DNA of 64,000 bases. Origin: UBA5239 sp031548025. GTDB lineage: Bacteria > Verrucomicrobiota > Lentisphaeria > Victivallales > Victivallaceae. Where the stretch lies: NCBI GenBank assembly GCA_031548025.1, contig JAVBRM010000027.1:1-64000 (forward strand), read 5' to 3'. Below are positions 60,302-64,000 of this stretch, one piece after another (position 1 is the stretch's first letter; each line of letters starts with the position of its first letter). The notes under the pieces were generated by a model that was given only the letters and a program-made list of their open reading frames with translations, was not told the DNA's origin and searched no databases. The position numbers and the translations under genes are program-made.

Positions 60302-60362
60302 TGCCGGTTTTTACCAGTAAACAGAAGCGACTGCTCACCGCTTTCTGTGGTAGAAACCGGCA
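60302..60362. other. Long imperfect hairpin between flavodoxin and aspS genes
   Basis: TGCCGGTTTTTACCA (60302-60316) pairs with 60348-60362 with one mismatch. An inner CAGAAGCG/CGCTTTCTG pair extends the stem. A T-rich stretch follows on the plus strand. It may terminate the flavodoxin transcript. Confidence 0.5.
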
Positions 60363-60476
60363 TATTTTTACTATCGACAAAGTTTTGCAAAAAAATACGA
60401 ATCCGCAGGCGAAATTTCAGTAAGTTATGTTATATTAAAAGCTTAATTGACAATCAACTCATCAGGAATATTTATT

Positions 60477-62261
60477 ATGAGCATGTTCAGAACACATAAA
60501 TGCGGCGAATTGCGTAAAAGCAACGTCGGCGAAACCGTTAAGATTGCCGGATGGGTGCACAGCGTGCGCGACCATGGCGGCGTGATTTTTATCGACCTCC
60601 GCGATCATTACGGACTGACCCAGGTCGTGGTCAATCCGGAGAAGGCTTTCCATCAGTCGCTGGACCGCTGGCGGGTGGAAACGGTGATCTCCTTCACCGG
60701 TAAACTGATCGCGCGTGCCGAAGAAAATGTCAATCCCAAGATTCCGACCGGTGAAGTCGAGTTGGTAGCGGACGAAATGGAAATCCTCGGCGAAGCGGAA
60801 GTCATTCCGTTCCAAGTGGCGAAAGACGATATGGCTCCGGAAGCCATGCGCCTGAAATACCGTTTCCTGGACTTGCGCCGCGAAAAACTGCAGAAAAACA
60901 TCGTTCTCCGCTCGAATGTCATTGCCGCCATTCGCAAATATATGTGGGCCAATGGCTTCAACGAATTCCAGACTCCGATTCTCACGGCCAGTTCTCCGGA
61001 AGGCGCCCGTGACTATCTGGTGCCCAGCCGTCTGCATCCCGGCAAATTCTATGCGTTGCCACAGGCCCCGCAGCAGTTCAAACAGCTGCTGATGGTATCC
61101 GGTTTCGACCGTTATTTCCAGATTGCCCCGTGCTTCCGCGACGAAGACGCCCGCGCCGACCGTTCGCCGGGTGAATTCTACCAGTTGGACCTGGAAATGA
61201 GTTTCGTCGAACAGGAAGATATTTTCAAGCTGGTTGAAGGCCTGATGCACCAGCTCTTTACCGGATTCAGCACCAAGAAAGTCGACTCCACCCCATTTGT
61301 CCGGATTCCGTACCGTGAATCCATGCGCCGTTTCGGCAGCGACAAGCCGGACTTGCGCAACCCGTTGGAAATGGTTGACGTAAGCAATGTTTTCGCCGGT
61401 TGCGATTTCAAGGCGTTTGCCGAAACCGTGGCCCGCGGCGGCGTGGTTCGCGCCATCAAGGTGCCGCAAGTTGCCGACAAATCCCGTAAGTTCTTCGACG
61501 ATATGATCAAATACGCTCAGGACCATGGTGCCAAAGGTATGGCCTACATCGTCTGGACCGGCGGCGAAGAAAAGAGCCCGATCGTCAAATTCCTGCAGCG
61601 CGAGCAGATCGATAAACTCAAGGAAATCGGCGGAGTCCAGGATGGCGACGCCATGTTCTTCCTGGCCGATAAAGACAAAATGGTCGAAAGCATCGGCGGC
61701 GCGGTCATCCCGGAACTGGGACGCCAGCTCAATCTGATCGACAAAGATACCTTCAAATTCTGCTGGATCGTCGATTTCCCGATGTTCGAACTGGACGAAG
61801 AAACCGGCGCAGTCGGTTTCAGCCACAACCCGTTTTCCATGCCGCAAGGCGGAATGGAAGCCCTGAAGACTCAAAACCCGCTCGATATTCTGGCCTATCA
61901 GTACGATATCGTCTGCAACGGCATCGAGCTTTCCAGCGGTGCCATTCGTAACCATCAGCCGGAAGTCATGTACAAGGCGTTTGAAATCGCCGGTTATGAC
62001 AAAAGCGTGGTCGATGATAAATTCGGCGGTATGATCAGCGCCTTCAAACTCGGAGCGCCTCCTCACGGCGGTATCGCTCCCGGTGTCGATCGTATCGTCA
62101 TGCTGCTGGCGGACGAGCCCAATATCCGCGAAGTGATCGCCTTCCCGTTCAACCAGCAGGCTCAGGACCTGATGATGAACGCTCCGGCGGAAGTCACACC
62201 CAAGCAGCTCCGCGAACTGCATCTGAAAGTCGTTATGCCCGAAAAGCATCACCAGAACTAA
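60477..62261 (+). CDS. aspS: Aspartyl-tRNA synthetase
   Basis: This 594-aa class II synthetase has an N-terminal OB-fold anticodon domain (VKIAGWVHSVRDHGGVIFIDL). The catalytic core has motif 2 FRDEDARADRSPGEFYQLDLE, and a GAD insertion domain of the bacterial type lies between. Motif 3 is GAPPHGGIAPGVDRIVML. The length is close to E. coli AspRS (590). It charges tRNA-Asp with aspartate. ATG 60477 is chosen with AGGA 9 bases upstream; the in-frame TTG at 60447 has no ribosome site. The next gene starts 24 bases downstream. Confidence 0.97.
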   Translation: MSMFRTHKCGELRKSNVGETVKIAGWVHSVRDHGGVIFIDLRDHYGLTQVVVNPEKAFHQSLDRWRVETVISFTGKLIARAEENVNPKIPTGEVELVADEMEILGEAEVIPFQVAKDDMAPEAMRLKYRFLDLRREKLQKNIVLRSNVIAAIRKYMWANGFNEFQTPILTASSPEGARDYLVPSRLHPGKFYALPQAPQQFKQLLMVSGFDRYFQIAPCFRDEDARADRSPGEFYQLDLEMSFVEQEDIFKLVEGLMHQLFTGFSTKKVDSTPFVRIPYRESMRRFGSDKPDLRNPLEMVDVSNVFAGCDFKAFAETVARGGVVRAIKVPQVADKSRKFFDDMIKYAQDHGAKGMAYIVWTGGEEKSPIVKFLQREQIDKLKEIGGVQDGDAMFFLADKDKMVESIGGAVIPELGRQLNLIDKDTFKFCWIVDFPMFELDEETGAVGFSHNPFSMPQGGMEALKTQNPLDILAYQYDIVCNGIELSSGAIRNHQPEVMYKAFEIAGYDKSVVDDKFGGMISAFKLGAPPHGGIAPGVDRIVMLLADEPNIREVIAFPFNQQAQDLMMNAPAEVTPKQLRELHLKVVMPEKHHQN

Positions 62262-62285
62262 TCAAATCAACCAGGAGTGGAAGAG

Positions 62286-63227
62286 ATGAAAGCATTGAAG
62301 ATTTTCGCCATGATCATGGTTTTCGGAATCGCCGTGGGGGCGGCAGCCGACAACCTGGAAAAGTACATGCCGGCCGACGCGAACACCGCCGCCCGGCTCA
62401 AACCGCGCAAGCTCTTTGATCTGCCGCTTTTCAAAGACCAGGACAAAAACAGCGATGTCAGCCGCGCACGTGCGATCATTGAAAAGCTCAATCTCACCGG
62501 CAGCGGACTGCCGACAACCGCACTCCTGGTTCACTCTCCCAAATATAAGAACCCCACGATCATTTCCCCGGTTACTTATACTCCGGTGCAACTCGGCGGC
62601 AACCTGGCCAAACTGAATCAGGAATTTCCCAATATCACCTATTCAGAGCTCAACAACGCCAACAATACCGGGTACAAGGTGGTATTTTCCCTCGAAAACG
62701 AAAGACTCACCATCTACATCAATTATCTGGAAAATGAAGTGATTTCGCTGGGTACGGACGGCTCGATTCCTCCGGTCGAACTCAAAGCCGGAGAACTTCC
62801 CAATCCGTTGCTGCCGCTGCTGAAGAACATCGCGGACAAAGAAGTTGTCCGGATCGTCAGCCTCTCTCCGAAAGTGCCTCAACAGATGGGAGGGCTCGAT
62901 TTGCAGAATCTGACCCTGAGCGTCTTTGAGACCAGCAATCAGGAGACCGCGTTTGAAGCCAAGGGCGAACTCGAATTCGACAAACCGGAAAGCGCTTTGC
63001 GGACCGCCACCATGCTCCAGATGTTTCTTGGACTCGGCCTGATGCAACTTGCCGGCGACGGCCAGCTCATCGAGCAGACTTCGCAGGACATCAAATTCCG
63101 CGCCGCCGGCAACAAAACAGTCATGGATGCGAAAATCAGCGTCAAGTTGATCAATACGCTCAAAGATACTCTGGGGCAAAGCATCTATTTCAATTCCAAA
63201 CCCCGGGCGGCCGTTCAACAGCCATAA
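62286..63227 (+). CDS. Secreted protein of unknown function
   Basis: The 313-aa protein has a clear signal peptide (MKALKIFAMIMVFGIAVGAAA) and AGGAG 8 bases before the ATG. The mature part has alternating strands and helices (ADANTAARLKPRKLFDLP, TAMLQMFLGLGLMQLAG) with no cysteine after the signal and no motif I recognise. The pattern resembles the uncharacterised DUF-type periplasmic proteins of PVC bacteria that report on their own protein state, but that is only an impression. It lies 24 bases downstream of aspS and 23 bases upstream of a LivJ-like gene. Confidence 0.75.
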   Translation: MKALKIFAMIMVFGIAVGAAADNLEKYMPADANTAARLKPRKLFDLPLFKDQDKNSDVSRARAIIEKLNLTGSGLPTTALLVHSPKYKNPTIISPVTYTPVQLGGNLAKLNQEFPNITYSELNNANNTGYKVVFSLENERLTIYINYLENEVISLGTDGSIPPVELKAGELPNPLLPLLKNIADKEVVRIVSLSPKVPQQMGGLDLQNLTLSVFETSNQETAFEAKGELEFDKPESALRTATMLQMFLGLGLMQLAGDGQLIEQTSQDIKFRAAGNKTVMDAKISVKLINTLKDTLGQSIYFNSKPRAAVQQP

Positions 63228-63250
63228 TAAACAATTAACCGGAGACGATT

Positions 63251-64000
63251 ATGTCGAAGATCAGGGTGTTGATTTTACTGACAATGCTGGTATTCTCAGG
63301 CGGGTGCGGTTTATTCAATGGCGCCACGCGGGTACCGGTGGGAGTATGCATTCCCTTAAGCGGCGAATATGCCCAATACGGAACCATGTTGCTCGCCGGC
63401 ATCAAACTGAAATGCGATGAAATCAATGCGAGCGGCGGAGTCGACGGTAAACAGATCCGCCTGATCGTCAAAGACTCCGAGAGCACCAACCAGGGAGCGG
63501 CCGAGGCGGCTGATTCTCTGGCTTCGTGGCATGAAGTGCCGGTGATTATCGGCGCTTACAGTTCGATCAACACCTTTGCCATGCGTCCGGAAGCGGAAAA
63601 ATACAAGGTACCGGTCATCACTCCGACCGGCACCGCCGACATACTTACCCTCCGCAATCCTTATATTTTCCGCGCCACCTTTACCGACTCGGTTCAAGGC
63701 AAGGCCATCGGCATGTACGCCTATCTCCGCGAAGGACTCCGCAATATCGGCATTCTGGTGGATGCCGATGAAAACGGCAGCCAGAGCCGTTATCTGGGCC
63801 AGGCCGCCAAGGAAGCATTTATCGAATGCGGCGGCCAGGTTTCGGCGTATGAGGGGTATTATTCCTACGAGATTTCCTTTACCCGCCAGATTAGCCAGAT
63901 GATAAAGCTCAATGTCGACGGCATATTTATCCCCGCCACCCAGGTCGCCGAGGCGGCGCGTTTCATCCGGGAAGCCCGGATGTTGGGTTACCAGGGGATA
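63251..64000 (+). CDS. LivJ-like branched-chain amino acid ABC transporter binding lipoprotein, 3' end beyond window
   Basis: The frame is open to the window edge (250 codons). It starts with a lipoprotein signal whose lipobox FSGGC places the lipidated Cys at residue 19. The type-1 periplasmic-binding fold of the LivJ family follows: GVCIPLSGEYAQYGTMLLAG, then INASGGVDGKQIRLIVKDSE, VIIGAYSSINTFAM and VPVITPTGTADIL. It should bind an amino acid or similar small molecule and deliver it to a Liv-type permease presumably encoded downstream. CCGGAG lies before the ATG. The C-terminal third is not in the window. Confidence 0.93.
   Translation, partial: MSKIRVLILLTMLVFSGGCGLFNGATRVPVGVCIPLSGEYAQYGTMLLAGIKLKCDEINASGGVDGKQIRLIVKDSESTNQGAAEAADSLASWHEVPVIIGAYSSINTFAMRPEAEKYKVPVITPTGTADILTLRNPYIFRATFTDSVQGKAIGMYAYLREGLRNIGILVDADENGSQSRYLGQAAKEAFIECGGQVSAYEGYYSYEISFTRQISQMIKLNVDGIFIPATQVAEAARFIREARMLGYQGI

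Noticed and set aside
60447..60479. TTGACA before aspS as a -35 box
   Set aside because: A promoter using it would start inside the coding region; the aspS ATG at 60477 with AGGA upstream makes a chance match more likely.
60462..62252. 596-codon minus-strand open frame covering aspS
   Set aside because: It is a mirror frame caused by the codon pattern of aspS; the translation has no domain and aspS is unambiguous.
1..64000. CRISPR arrays, prophage or insertion sequences
   Set aside because: No spaced direct repeats, transposase, integrase or phage structural genes were recognised; the inverted repeats found are isolated.

Overview
The window looks like a chromosomal segment of a PVC-group bacterium, most likely Lentisphaerota (Victivallis-like). 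This is inferred from protein style, not from a marker-gene search. The main clue is six short type IV pseudopilin-like proteins with an FTLIELLVVIAII-type N-terminus and an H-x(9-11)-DG-like C-terminus. Each sits next to its own regulator and a set of large, poorly characterised glycoside hydrolases. Other support is the DUF4838, DUF4832/DUF4874, PocR-AraC and GH71/GH99-like families and the absence of SusC/SusD genes.

Layout. Positions 1-5605 hold cassette A: a divergent AraC regulator, a DUF4832 protein, a pseudopilin and a DUF4838 protein cut by the window edge. Positions 5584-12187 hold cassette B on the minus strand: a GntR regulator fused to a solute-binding-protein-like domain, a pseudopilin, a beta-helix protein and a GH78 rhamnosidase-like enzyme. 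Positions 12459-22175 hold a Gfo/Idh dehydrogenase plus sugar isomerase operon, divergent from cassette C: a GntR/LacI-type regulator, a pseudopilin, a 1173-aa hydrolase, a GH29-like enzyme and a PocR-AraC regulator. Positions 22270-34662 are housekeeping: tolB, folC, lon, a LolA-like protein, a phosphatase, an ArnT-like glycosyltransferase, tsaD, rpmB, tRNA-Lys(UUU) and two tandem PilT-type ATPases. Positions 34799-41679 hold cassette D: LacI, pseudopilin, clan-A hydrolase, GH42-like enzyme. Positions 41975-44102 hold galE, a DUF2059 protein and a DnaQ-like exonuclease. Positions 44117-49079 hold cassette E: LacI, pseudopilin, GH99-like enzyme. Positions 49173-58889 hold cassette F: GntR/LacI-type regulator, pseudopilin, GH71-like, GH42-like, a D-2-hydroxyacid dehydrogenase and a polysaccharide pyruvyl transferase family protein. 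Positions 59150-64000 hold a DUF3793-flavodoxin pair, aspS, an unknown secreted protein and the start of a LivJ-like lipoprotein.

How the genes fit together. Six times in 64 kb the same order recurs: a dedicated regulator with a good sigma70-type promoter, then a pseudopilin that is usually translationally coupled to it, then one to four carbohydrate-active enzymes. In cassette A the regulator is divergent and one enzyme gene precedes the pilin. No cassette carries a recognisable sugar transporter. The regulators have sugar-sensing folds (LacI-type, solute-binding-protein-like, AraC, PocR), so each cassette is probably induced by a particular glycan. Expressing a cassette-specific pseudopilin as the first structural gene suggests that it takes part in secreting, displaying or capturing material for that glycan. 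This is inference; the repeated gene order is read directly from the sequence.

No gap without a gene exceeds about 300 bases. The larger gaps (12188-12458, 14390-14641, 31844-32127, 41680-41974, 58890-59149) hold the promoters, operators, hairpins and terminators listed below. No rRNA, CRISPR array, prophage or transposase gene was seen.
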